From Ulvibacterium marinum (GTDB taxonomy: Bacteria > Bacteroidota > Bacteroidia > Flavobacteriales > Flavobacteriaceae): DNA of 64,000 bases. Where the stretch lies: the NCBI RefSeq assembly GCF_003626755.1, contig NZ_RBCJ01000004.1:124001-188000 (forward strand), written 5' to 3'. A model generated the notes under the pieces. That model saw nothing but the letters and a program-made list of their open reading frames with translations, ran no database searches and was not told the origin of the DNA. Positions 1 through 8,314 of the stretch are shown one piece after another; the stretch's first letter is position 1; the number at the start of each line of letters is the position of its first letter. Both the position numbers and the translations under genes were made by a program.

Positions 1-497
1 ACCCCATGCAGCCATCCTACATTCAACCACTCCAATTGTGAATAGTTGACCTTCATTATCTGCTTATATTTTTTTACCTGAATAAAACATAAAAAGATGT
101 AAAAAAGAATATGGACCACATATCCGATATAGGTTTCTGGACTACATATCTTCCCATTTGTAAACCAAATACCAAAACAAACGACAAGGAAAGGAAAAAA
201 ATGAAGGAAGTTCATCTTTGAAAAAACAAACTGTTTTTGGGTTATGCACCTGATATAAAAAAACAGTAAAGGCCCGTACAAAAAGCCATATGCACAATTA
301 ACACTCTGAAAGAAATCATTGGCGACACCCCTATTCACGAAGAAAAGTCCTAAAATCTGTACGGTAAGGGCCCCAATTATTGTAGCCAAAAGACGATCTC
401 CCTTGCTTTTTTTGTTACTTGAGACCAAAATATAAATGGCAAGTAAGGTCCCTTGAAAAATGATGATAATATGAATTACATTGGTAAAGGAAAACAT
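1..497 (-). CDS. Membrane-anchored regulator, N-terminal part (cut by window edge)
   Basis: Reading the minus strand from the ATG at 497 gives 165 uninterrupted codons that run off the left edge. The protein is strongly hydrophobic. It shows about four membrane segments: one near residues 5-27, one at 38-55, one after a conserved-looking YGFLYGPLLFFYIR stretch at about 74-87, and one at 108-123. This is the layout of the multi-TM N-terminal half of flavobacterial AraC-type regulators, in which an HTH domain follows the membrane part. That assignment rests on family resemblance only, because the HTH would lie outside the window. No signal peptide is evident. It is transcribed away from apbE and is separated from it by about 90 bp. 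Confidence 0.6.
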   Translation of the reverse strand, partial: MFSFTNVIHIIIIFQGTLLAIYILVSSNKKSKGDRLLATIIGALTVQILGLFFVNRGVANDFFQSVNCAYGFLYGPLLFFYIRCITQKQFVFSKMNFLHFFPFLVVCFGIWFTNGKICSPETYIGYVVHILFYIFLCFIQVKKYKQIMKVNYSQLEWLNVGWLHG

Positions 498-585
498 GCT
501 AAATAGCCCGAGTAAATAGATTGATGAAGGCTAAATATACAAAGGGTGTTCTAGACTATTGAAAACACCAATGGTTTTTCACACT

Positions 586-1605
586 TTAATCATTGGGGTT
601 TACTACCATGGCTTCAAAACCCTCCGTCATAAATTCTTGGGCCTCCCCTTGTTCATCCAGATAAACAATATAGCCATCTAGTTCTCGCTGCTCGGTCAAA
701 AAATTACGGGCATCCGCGAGATCCATGGCCATAAAAGCGGTTGCATAAGCATCCGCTTCACCACAGGTACTTGCCAAAACCGTGGTTCCCAAAGTGCTTC
801 CGTTCTTAGTGAATCCGGACTTTGGATCTACTGTATGTACATATTTTTTCCCTGTAATGGAATCTATTCGAAACTTTCTATAGTTTCCCGAGGAAGCCAA
901 TGCCCTATCTTTTAATTGTATCAGAATTTTAAGGCGCCTTCCTTTTTCAATTTGCGGATCATCGATACCAACGACCCATGGTTTTCCCTTTATCCGATTT
1001 TCACCTTTGCCTACAAGCTCCCCCCCCACCTCAATGAGATAATTGGAAATTTCCTTTTCATCCAGAAAAGCGGCCAATCGATCAATTGCATATCCTTTGG
1101 CTATGGCATTGAAATCTATGTAAATATTGGGATTTGCTTTTTTGATTCGATTAGATTCTGTCAAATCTATCTTTTCAAATCCAACAAAGGTCAGAAGACT
1201 GTCCACAGCTGTACTATCCATTACGATTGCGGAGCTTGGACCAAACCCCCATGCATTGACCAAAACCCCAACAGTTGGATCAAAATAGCCATTCGTGTTA
1301 TGGTTTACCGTTTTGGAAAGCTCAAATACTTCCCTGAACATTTTATCCACCACTATGGTAGTATCTCCCTGATTGATCTTGGATATATCCGAATCCGGGA
1401 GATAAGTGGATAGGGATTTGTTGACCGCCTTGAATACAGAATCGATTTCTTTTTGAAAATTCTGTTTTTCTACAGACAAATAAATGATGCTATACGAAGT
1501 ACCCAAAGCACCCCCGGCATTTCTGTTCTCCACCAATTTGGAGTAGTCCGGTGCGCAAGAAACCATAAAAACGGCAGATGCAAAGAGTAATCCAATCCTA
1601 TTCAT
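586..1605 (-). CDS. apbE: FAD:protein FMN transferase, lipoprotein
   Basis: ApbE family enzyme. It transfers FMN from FAD to a threonine hydroxyl of exported or membrane flavoproteins, here most plausibly NqrB and NqrC encoded just upstream. Visible family features are an N-terminal GTSYSI segment, YIDFNAIAKGYAID, GGELVGKG, VDPKSG, and the C-terminal ADAYATAFMAM metal/FAD-binding region. I start it at the ATG at 1605, because this gives a clean lipoprotein signal peptide (MNRIGLLFASAVFMVSC, lipobox Cys at 17). The upstream ATG at 1629 would put nine extra residues before it. The chosen start overlaps the end of the preceding gene by 8 nt, so it is the last gene of the nqr operon. Confidence 0.93.
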   Translation of the reverse strand: MNRIGLLFASAVFMVSCAPDYSKLVENRNAGGALGTSYSIIYLSVEKQNFQKEIDSVFKAVNKSLSTYLPDSDISKINQGDTTIVVDKMFREVFELSKTVNHNTNGYFDPTVGVLVNAWGFGPSSAIVMDSTAVDSLLTFVGFEKIDLTESNRIKKANPNIYIDFNAIAKGYAIDRLAAFLDEKEISNYLIEVGGELVGKGENRIKGKPWVVGIDDPQIEKGRRLKILIQLKDRALASSGNYRKFRIDSITGKKYVHTVDPKSGFTKNGSTLGTTVLASTCGEADAYATAFMAMDLADARNFLTEQRELDGYIVYLDEQGEAQEFMTEGFEAMVVNPND

Positions 1606-1966
1606 CACAAATTTCAATAAGTCCGTCATAGTCCACTATATAGGCTTCATTTAAAAATACCGGTAATTTTTGATTGCTTGCATTGGAAAGCCCCACTCCG
1701 GCATAATAGGTACGTGCCTCAAACTTTTCGGCATGTGTCCGTACCTTATGCATTAACTTCAAGTCATAGTCCTTGGGGTCATTGGGGTAATCCACATTTC
1801 GGACTACTACAAAGTGTAATTTTTTCTCCTTAAGACAAACAAATTGGGGGTTTTTCTTAGGTTTACTATTGACTCCCATGAATTCATAACCATCAGATTC
1901 TAGCTGCCTACCCACAATGTTCATGGCAAGGTTGTGAAGTTCCTGTTCCGTCAATGGTTTGCCCAT
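1598..1966 (-). CDS. Small conserved companion protein of nqrF, function unknown
   Basis: A 122-residue soluble protein with no signal peptide or membrane segment, located between nqrF and apbE in the same direction. I recall that flavobacterial genomes carry this small protein next to nqrF, where it is sometimes labelled as NqrF-related. However, it shows no ferredoxin cysteines, flavin motif or NAD motif, so it is not an NqrF subunit by sequence. The middle (LHFVVVRNVDYPN, then RTYYAGVGL) suggests an alpha/beta fold with a beta-sheet core. It starts about 80 nt after the nqrF stop and overlaps apbE by 8 nt, so it is probably co-transcribed. A role in assembly or maturation of the complex is a guess from position only. 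Confidence 0.75.
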   Translation of the reverse strand: MGKPLTEQELHNLAMNIVGRQLESDGYEFMGVNSKPKKNPQFVCLKEKKLHFVVVRNVDYPNDPKDYDLKLMHKVRTHAEKFEARTYYAGVGLSNASNQKLPVFLNEAYIVDYDGLIEICDE

Positions 1967-2046
1967 GTCTCAAAAAATATATCAAAAAAAACCTGACCGG
2001 TCCAAGGAGTCGATCAGGCTGCAAATTAATTCATTTAGTATATCGG

Positions 2047-3354
2047 TTATCCTCCAAAGTCGTCGAAGCGGATATGCTCATCGGGAATACCAAAATCCTC
2101 GCCCATTTTCTGTACAGCCTTGTTCATTAACGGCGGGCCACAGAAATAAAGCTCAATATCCTCCGGAGAATCATGCTGGCTTAAATAATTATCAATGACA
2201 CAATTATGGATAAAGCCTACAAAACCATCCCCTGGGGCATCCAAGTTTTCCTTTACCTTCCAATTATCCTCTTCCAAAGGTTCCGAAAGTGCCATATAAA
2301 ATTTGAAGTTAGGGAATTCTTCCTCCAATTGTTTGAAGTGATCTAGATAAAATAATTCACGTTTGGATCGGCCACCATACCAATACGTAACTTTGCGGTT
2401 GGTCCTTAATGTTTTAAAGAGGTGGTATAGATGAGAGCGCATGGGTGCCATTCCGGCCCCTCCACCTACATATAGCATTTCTGATTCCGATTCATTGATA
2501 AAGAACTCACCATAAGGCCCCGAAATAACAACCTTATCCCCTGGTTTTTGCGCGAAAATGTATGAAGAGGCAATTCCCGGATTTACATCCATCCAGCCAT
2601 TTTTGGAACGATCCCATGGCGGGGTCGCAATACGTACGTTCAACATGATTTCCCTACCTTCTGCAGGATACGAAGCCATAGAGTAAGCTCTTTCCACGGT
2701 TTCAGTATTTTTCATTGCCAAAGGCCATAGATTAAACTTGTCCCATTCAGCCTGAAATTTATCCGGTGTTTCATGTTCTTCTGGGTGAGCGGTAATATCT
2801 ATATCGGCATATTTTATTTCGCACGGTGGAATCTCTATTTGTATATACCCCCCGGCTTTATAGTTCATATCCTCAGGGATTTCCACAACAAACTCCTTGA
2901 TAAAAGACGCAACATTGTAATTACGAACCACTGTAGCGTCCCATTTTTTGATACCAAAGACTTCCTCGGGAATGGTGATTTCCATATCCTGCTTCACCTT
3001 TACCTGACAGGCCAAGCGAGCCCCCTCGTTCAATTCCCTTTTGGAAAAATGTGGTGTCTCCGTTGGCAAGGCTTCGCCACCTCCGGCAAGTACATGGCAC
3101 TCACATTGTATACAGGTTCCCCCACCCCCACAGGCAGATGGTAGAAACACTTTTTGATTACCCAATGTAGATAACAAAGAACTACCCGAGGCGACCTCTA
3201 TTTGCTTTTCACCATTTATGGTAATAGTCACTGGACCAGATGGAGATAACTTTTCCTTGGTGAACAATAATAAGGCCACCAATAAAAGTAACAGAATCAA
3301 AAATGCAACTACGGTGATTAATATGGTCCCTCCTATGCTTGTAGCTAAAATCAT
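2047..3354 (-). CDS. nqrF: Na+-translocating NADH:quinone reductase subunit F
   Basis: Electron-input subunit of Na+-NQR. It oxidises NADH through FAD and passes electrons to a [2Fe-2S] centre. The 435-residue protein has an N-terminal membrane anchor (about 8-32). A plant-type ferredoxin domain follows, with cysteines in ACGGGGTCIQCEC and a later ACQVKV. The ferredoxin-reductase module has an FAD motif RAYSMASYP, the NAD-binding GGGAGMAPMRSH and a C-terminal YFCGPPLMNKAV. The order and length match the family. It overlaps the nqrE stop by 4 nt (ATGA), showing tight translational coupling. Confidence 0.98.
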   Translation of the reverse strand: MILATSIGGTILITVVAFLILLLLLVALLLFTKEKLSPSGPVTITINGEKQIEVASGSSLLSTLGNQKVFLPSACGGGGTCIQCECHVLAGGGEALPTETPHFSKRELNEGARLACQVKVKQDMEITIPEEVFGIKKWDATVVRNYNVASFIKEFVVEIPEDMNYKAGGYIQIEIPPCEIKYADIDITAHPEEHETPDKFQAEWDKFNLWPLAMKNTETVERAYSMASYPAEGREIMLNVRIATPPWDRSKNGWMDVNPGIASSYIFAQKPGDKVVISGPYGEFFINESESEMLYVGGGAGMAPMRSHLYHLFKTLRTNRKVTYWYGGRSKRELFYLDHFKQLEEEFPNFKFYMALSEPLEEDNWKVKENLDAPGDGFVGFIHNCVIDNYLSQHDSPEDIELYFCGPPLMNKAVQKMGEDFGIPDEHIRFDDFGG

Positions 3355-4097
3355 TTGTATTCTTTTACGGCATCGTTATAGGAAATCTCTTTCTCATCGA
3401 TTTCCTCTTTGATTTCTTTTTCTTCTTTCTCGGTTTTTTGCGCTGTAGTCTCCTCTACCGGAGCGGCTCCGTCGTCACCTCCTGTCAACATGCCTCCAAA
3501 ACTTTGGAAACCAATGCCCATCAATCCAGTAATTATAAACGTAATGCCCAATCCCCGCAACGGAGGGGGAACGTTGGAATATCGGATTTTCTCCCGAATC
3601 GCGGCTATGGCCAAAATAGCCAGAAACCAACCAATGCCAGAACTTATACCATAGTTCACGGCCAATCCCAGTGTGGCAATTTCCCTAGACTGCATAAAAA
3701 GGGATCCTCCCAAAATGGCACAATTCACAGCGATCAGAGGCAGAAAGATCCCCAATGAATTATATAGCGAAGGCGAAAATTTTTCTACTACGATTTCCAC
3801 CAACTGTACCATGGTAGCAATGGTAGCAATAAATAGGATAAAGGATAGGAAGCTCAGGTTATAATCCGCATATTCCGGGCCCAACCAAACCAAGGCACCA
3901 TCCCTTAACAAATACTGATCCAAAAGCCAGTTCAAGGGTACTGTTACGGCCAAAACAAAAATAACCGCAGCTCCCAAACCTACAGCTGTGGCAACTTTTT
4001 TGGAAACCGCCAAATATGAACACATTCCCAAGAACACGGCAAAAACCATGTTATCTATGAAAATGGATTTAAAAAACAGCTCAATATGCTCCAACAT
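3351..4097 (-). CDS. nqrE: Na+-translocating NADH:quinone reductase subunit E
   Basis: Integral membrane subunit of Na+-NQR, homologous to RnfA and NqrD. It carries six predicted helices over about residues 1-200, including the conserved VNCAILGG segment with the membrane cysteine. The typical family length is about 200 residues. This one has 248 because of a roughly 45-residue C-terminal tail rich in Lys and Glu, from about 205 onward, which follows a glycine-rich GGMLTGGDDG stretch. The tail looks charged and coiled-coil-like and should lie in solution. The gene sits 23 nt after nqrD and overlaps nqrF. Confidence 0.97.
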   Translation of the reverse strand: MLEHIELFFKSIFIDNMVFAVFLGMCSYLAVSKKVATAVGLGAAVIFVLAVTVPLNWLLDQYLLRDGALVWLGPEYADYNLSFLSFILFIATIATMVQLVEIVVEKFSPSLYNSLGIFLPLIAVNCAILGGSLFMQSREIATLGLAVNYGISSGIGWFLAILAIAAIREKIRYSNVPPPLRGLGITFIITGLMGIGFQSFGGMLTGGDDGAAPVEETTAQKTEKEEKEIKEEIDEKEISYNDAVKEYK

Positions 4098-4120
4098 AAT
4101 TTCCTTTTTTAACTATTCTT

Positions 4121-4768
4121 CTAATTATCCTCTATTAGGGCCGTATTACGTGATCGTTGTACCCAAATTATGATACCCACCACAATTAATGCGGCTGGTG
4201 GAATTATCATAAACCCATTATTCTCATATCCCGTGGAATAAAGTCCAGTCATTTTAACAGGGTCGCCAAGTACTTTATATCCGAACAATGTACCAGATCC
4301 CAATAACTCCCTAAAAAAACCGACAATGATAAGAATTACACCATAGCCCAAAGCATTACCGATACCATCCAAAAATGATTTCCAGGGACCGTTACCAAGG
4401 GCAAATGCCTCGAAACGACCCATAATAATACAATTGGTAATTATCAACCCTACAAATACGGAAAGGGTTTTGCTCAGCTCATAGGCAAAGGCCTTGAGCA
4501 CCTGATCAACAATGATTACGAGTGTTGCCACTACAATCAATTGAACAATAATTCGGATTTTTGAAGGAATAACGTTCCGCATCAACGAAATGACCACGTT
4601 ACCCACCCCCAATACGAATATTACAGATATGGCCATGACCACGGATGCCTTTAATTCTGCTGTAATGGCCAATGCCGAACAAATACCCAAAACCTGAATA
4701 GTAATCGGATTATTGTCCGCTAAGGGATCTAATATAAGACTAGCATCTTTTTTAGTAAGTAAAGCCAT
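4121..4768 (-). CDS. nqrD: Na+-translocating NADH:quinone reductase subunit D
   Basis: Integral membrane subunit, 215 residues, with about six hydrophobic helices. It has the TNCIIMGRFEAFA segment typical of NqrD, whose cysteine pairs with NqrE in the intramembrane iron site of the complex. The central loop LGNGPWKSFLDGIGNALGYG also fits the family. Only 2 nt separate it from nqrC upstream, so it is part of the same transcript. Confidence 0.97.
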   Translation of the reverse strand: MALLTKKDASLILDPLADNNPITIQVLGICSALAITAELKASVVMAISVIFVLGVGNVVISLMRNVIPSKIRIIVQLIVVATLVIIVDQVLKAFAYELSKTLSVFVGLIITNCIIMGRFEAFALGNGPWKSFLDGIGNALGYGVILIIVGFFRELLGSGTLFGYKVLGDPVKMTGLYSTGYENNGFMIIPPAALIVVGIIIWVQRSRNTALIEDN

Positions 4769-4770
4769 AG

Positions 4771-5520
4771 TTATTTTGCTCTAATAGTTTCTAAATAGCC
4801 CTTGTATAGGTTCACGCTCTGGCTTATCATGGCGGATACCCCATTACCGGTAATTGTAGCACCGGCCAAGGCATCTACCTCGTTATCGTCCTTTGTGTTA
4901 TTCAGCGGGTCGTTGTTTCCTTTGGCTACGGCAATACCCGAATATTGGGCACCATCTAAGATGGATTCTCCGGTAAAATCGTCCATGAAATAACGCTGTT
5001 TAATGTTGGCACCTAGACCAGGAGTTTCAGATTGATGATCAAAATATACCCCTTGGACTACCATTTGATCATCCAAGGCGGCAAAACCCCAAATAGGACC
5101 CCAAAGACCTTTACCATACAGCGGAATGATATAAAACTTTTTGTTCTCCTTTTCACCAATCAACAAGGGTAACCTTGGTGTTGTTCCATTCTTCATTTCG
5201 GAAAGCTGCTTTTTCATGTCGATAAGGTAGGCTTCATCATCCTGGGTAATTTGGTCTCCTTCAATGACCAATTGCTCCTTTATGTAATTGGAGAACTCCC
5301 CCTCTACCCTATCTGTCGGTATAAAATTCACACTTCCTTCGTCCTGGTTTTCATTTACCCCCATGGCATAAAGGATGTTCTGCTGTTTTTCAAAACGTTC
5401 GTTCTCCTTTATTTTATCACTTAGCGATGATGCCAAAAAAGCCAGGATAGAACCGACTACCACTACCATGATGCAGGCAAAAATTACGGTATACGTATTT
5501 TTTTCGGTATTAATGGCCAT
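4771..5520 (-). CDS. nqrC: Na+-translocating NADH:quinone reductase subunit C
   Basis: Subunit with covalently bound FMN. It has one N-terminal membrane helix (about 10-31) followed by a periplasmic FMN-binding domain. The flavin attachment motif is visible as DALAGATITGNG; the threonine of AGAT lies near residue 222. The first glycine-side residue is Ala where many NqrC have Ser (SGAT), which is a conservative change. FMN would be installed by the ApbE encoded at the end of the operon. The gene is 2 nt from nqrB and 2 nt from nqrD. Confidence 0.97.
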   Translation of the reverse strand: MAINTEKNTYTVIFACIMVVVVGSILAFLASSLSDKIKENERFEKQQNILYAMGVNENQDEGSVNFIPTDRVEGEFSNYIKEQLVIEGDQITQDDEAYLIDMKKQLSEMKNGTTPRLPLLIGEKENKKFYIIPLYGKGLWGPIWGFAALDDQMVVQGVYFDHQSETPGLGANIKQRYFMDDFTGESILDGAQYSGIAVAKGNNDPLNNTKDDNEVDALAGATITGNGVSAMISQSVNLYKGYLETIRAK

Positions 5521-5522
5521 AA

Positions 5523-6806
5523 TTATACTGTTTCAACTTTTAGTTCCTCTTCTTTACTATCTGAATCTTTTGGAAAAATAGTGGCGTTCTTCAACCGTTT
5601 CATTCGTCGTGCTACATTGCCCCGTATGACGTAATGGTCTATGGTAGGAGCAAAAACGTTCATCAACAATATGGCCAAGAAAACACCTTCAGGATAAGCA
5701 GGATTGAACACCCGTATCATTACGGAAAGGAATCCTATTAGGAATCCATAAAACCATTTTCCACGGTTGGTCTGTGATCCGGTTACGGGATCCGTAGCCA
5801 TATACACAATACCAAAAGCCAATCCACCTACTATTAAATGTTTCCAGAATTCGAAACTCATCAGTCCATAAAAATTACTGGTCTCGGTAATCCATCCGGC
5901 ATCCACAACTCCATTGAATATCAATCCCATGACCAAGGAACCGATAACGGCACTTAACATGATACGCCAGCTTGCTATTTTACTGAAAATAAGAAACAGA
6001 CCCCCCAACAATATTAAAAAGGTAGAGGTTTCCCCAACTGAGCCAGGAATAAATCCGAAAAACATATCGGATATGGTATAGGAATACTCATCTACTTTAT
6101 TCTGTGCGAGGTAGCCCAAAATGGTCTCCCCGGAAATGGCATCGGGTCCTCCAGCACGTTCTACCGCCTCATGCACCCAAACCTTGTCACCACTCATCCA
6201 AGTAGGATAGGCAAAAAACAAAAAGGCCCTAATGGTCAGAGCGGGATTAAGAATATTCATGCCTGTACCACCAAAAACCTCTTTCCCAATAATTACTCCA
6301 AAAGCCACGGCCACGGCCAGCATCCACAAGGGTGTATCCACAGGAACGATTAGAGGAACCAACATTCCGGTAACCAAGTAACCTTCTTCTACCTCGTGCC
6401 CTTTTATGACTGCAAAAATGAATTCAATGATCAAGCCTACTCCATAGGATACTATGACCAAAGGCAATACTTGGGTTATTCCAATCCAAAGGTTTTCCCA
6501 AGTGAAAAAATTACCCCATAGGGACAGTTCCCTTGCAACTCCATTGGCGGCATCGATGGCCGCATAATGTTGGTATCCCGTATTGAACATAGAGAAAAGC
6601 AATACTGGAACCAAAGCCATGATAACCGTGTTCATGGTACGCTTTAAGTCATCGGCACCTCGAATATGGGATCCGGAATGTGTTGTTTCATCGGGTGAGA
6701 ATAAAAAAGTATGGAAGGCATTGAAGGCCGGTGCCATTTTCTTGCCCCTATACCTATGCTTTAAGATATGTAGTCTTTTCTTAAAGGTTAGTCTATTATC
6801 ACTCAT
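5523..6806 (-). CDS. nqrB: Na+-translocating NADH:quinone reductase subunit B
   Basis: Large membrane subunit (427 residues, about ten helices). It carries covalent FMN and takes part in Na+ translocation and quinone reduction. The conserved FMN-attachment region is PGSVGETST at residues 254-262. Other family signatures are FGGTGMNILNPALTIRAF (about 178-195) and the YMATDPVTGSQTNRGKW loop. A soluble stretch of about 55 residues precedes the first helix, as usual. It starts 3 nt after nqrA. Confidence 0.98.
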   Translation of the reverse strand: MSDNRLTFKKRLHILKHRYRGKKMAPAFNAFHTFLFSPDETTHSGSHIRGADDLKRTMNTVIMALVPVLLFSMFNTGYQHYAAIDAANGVARELSLWGNFFTWENLWIGITQVLPLVIVSYGVGLIIEFIFAVIKGHEVEEGYLVTGMLVPLIVPVDTPLWMLAVAVAFGVIIGKEVFGGTGMNILNPALTIRAFLFFAYPTWMSGDKVWVHEAVERAGGPDAISGETILGYLAQNKVDEYSYTISDMFFGFIPGSVGETSTFLILLGGLFLIFSKIASWRIMLSAVIGSLVMGLIFNGVVDAGWITETSNFYGLMSFEFWKHLIVGGLAFGIVYMATDPVTGSQTNRGKWFYGFLIGFLSVMIRVFNPAYPEGVFLAILLMNVFAPTIDHYVIRGNVARRMKRLKNATIFPKDSDSKEEELKVETV

Positions 6807-6809
6807 ATT

Positions 6810-8162
6810 TTATCCTATTTCTTTATGTAATAAATCCAATCCTTCACGAATAATCCGTTGATGGGGCTGTTTTGATATGCAGACAAATTCAGTCAGGGAA
6901 AAATCCTCCGGAGCCACTTCGTAAAGTCCCAATTGTTCCATTTCATCCAGATCCTTTACCATACAAGCCTTCAATAACTGAAGGGGATAGATGTCCATGG
7001 GAAAGACCTTTTCATACATTCCCGTTACCACAAATGCCCTATGTTCTCCATTGGTATTGGTGTCCAGGTCATATTTTTTATTAGGCTGCATCCATGAGAA
7101 TGTCAAGGCCCTAGTTGCGGATACCTTATTAAAAATAGGTTTGTTCCAGCCAAAAAATTCATAGTCGTCCCCTTCGGGAATTGCCGTTACTGTATTATTG
7201 TAAGAACCTAAATATCCATCAGGATTGCTTTTGGTCCCTGTAAGTACATCCCCATTAATGACCCTAAAATCATCGGAATTTACACCACTGGCATATAGAA
7301 ACGTAGAAATCTCTGTACCTATTTTGGTTTTATAGTACTTCGGGGCCTTAATACAAGAGCCTGCCAAGGCAACGATGCGTTCGGGATTAAAAATACCGGT
7401 CAAAAGCAACTCGCCCATGATTACAAGATCTTGGGGAGTAACCGTCCAAACGATTTCCCCTTTATTTATGGGGTCTAATTTATTGATCTGCGTTCCGACC
7501 AACCCTGCCGGATGGGGCCCGGAAACTTTATGCAATTCAATTCCATGGAGTCCTGCCAAGGGAGAATTGGAGGATTTGCCAACCGAAACATGTATTTTTC
7601 CTGGAGTCATTTTGACCAAGGCGGTAATTGCCGTTTGTAGTTCCTTTTCCTTTCCTTGAAGTACAAAATCATAATCTGCCGCCAATGGAGCCGATGTGTA
7701 GCCTGATATAAAGATTGCTTTTGGAACAGTATCCGGATCGGCTATGATGTCATAAGGACGTTGCTTTATAAAAGGCCAACATCCTCCTTTTAGTAGATAA
7801 GCCTTTAGTTCTTGGGAAGAGGCACTGGAAACATCCAGGACATCGTGCTCCAAATTTTGTTGTGACTTATCTGCCAGTATCCTCAAGGTCAAAATGCGTC
7901 TTCGGGCACCACGCTCTATCTCAATTAGCTCTCCGCTTACAGGGGAAACAAACAACATGTCTTCCCTATTTTTATTATAAAAAAGCGCTTCGCCGGCCTT
8001 TATTTCGGCCTTTTCCTTTACCAACATTTTAGGTGTAATACCGTGAAAATCGTTGAGGTTTATCGCGTAAACATTGCTTAAAACGGCTTTGGAAATAGTT
8101 TGCTCTGCGGCACCGACAAGATTGATGTTCAAGCCTTTCTTAATCCGAATGTCTTTGGACAT
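6810..8162 (-). CDS. nqrA: Na+-translocating NADH:quinone reductase subunit A
   Basis: Peripheral cytoplasmic subunit of Na+-NQR and first gene of the operon. The 450-residue protein has the typical opening IRIKKGLNINLVG. It also has a biotinyl-lipoyl-like segment (KAGEALFYNKN...FVSPVSGELIEIERGARR), the SLBB-like central part around GLHGIELHKVSGPHPAG, and a C-terminal region ending in VCISKQPHQRIIREGLDL. No membrane segment is present, as expected for NqrA. Two candidate -7 boxes lie within 45 nt upstream. Confidence 0.98.
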   Translation of the reverse strand: MSKDIRIKKGLNINLVGAAEQTISKAVLSNVYAINLNDFHGITPKMLVKEKAEIKAGEALFYNKNREDMLFVSPVSGELIEIERGARRRILTLRILADKSQQNLEHDVLDVSSASSQELKAYLLKGGCWPFIKQRPYDIIADPDTVPKAIFISGYTSAPLAADYDFVLQGKEKELQTAITALVKMTPGKIHVSVGKSSNSPLAGLHGIELHKVSGPHPAGLVGTQINKLDPINKGEIVWTVTPQDLVIMGELLLTGIFNPERIVALAGSCIKAPKYYKTKIGTEISTFLYASGVNSDDFRVINGDVLTGTKSNPDGYLGSYNNTVTAIPEGDDYEFFGWNKPIFNKVSATRALTFSWMQPNKKYDLDTNTNGEHRAFVVTGMYEKVFPMDIYPLQLLKACMVKDLDEMEQLGLYEVAPEDFSLTEFVCISKQPHQRIIREGLDLLHKEIG

Positions 8163-8196
8163 GTTATAGTAGAGCTTAGGTTAGCAAAATTAGGGG

Positions 8197-8204
8197 CAAA
8201 AATA
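8197..8204 (-). promoter_or_regulatory. Candidate -7 box upstream of nqrA
   Basis: On the minus strand this reads TATTTTTG, matching the Bacteroidota -7 consensus TAnnTTTG, 35 nt before the nqrA ATG. A second match (TAATTTTG) lies at 8192-8185. I could not see a convincing TTG-type -33 box at the usual distance, so this is a motif match only. Confidence 0.35.
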
Positions 8205-8287
8205 GTATTTAAAAGAAAGTTTTCATAATAATTGCCTAGAAATTTGGGCATTACACCGATGTTAATTCCCTAGGCACGCTTTTTGTT

Positions 8288-8295
8288 TACCTTTG
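8288..8295 (+). promoter_or_regulatory. Candidate -7 box upstream of the T9SS plug-type gene
   Basis: TACCTTTG matches TAnnTTTG and lies 20 nt before the ATG at 8315. No clear -33 element is visible. Confidence 0.35.
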
Positions 8296-8314
8296 CCCAA
8301 AAAATAGCCTATAA

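Noticed and set aside
916..1413. Plus-strand ORF of 165 codons inside apbE
   Set aside because: It is the antisense shadow of a clearly recognised gene and has no protein-like pattern of its own.
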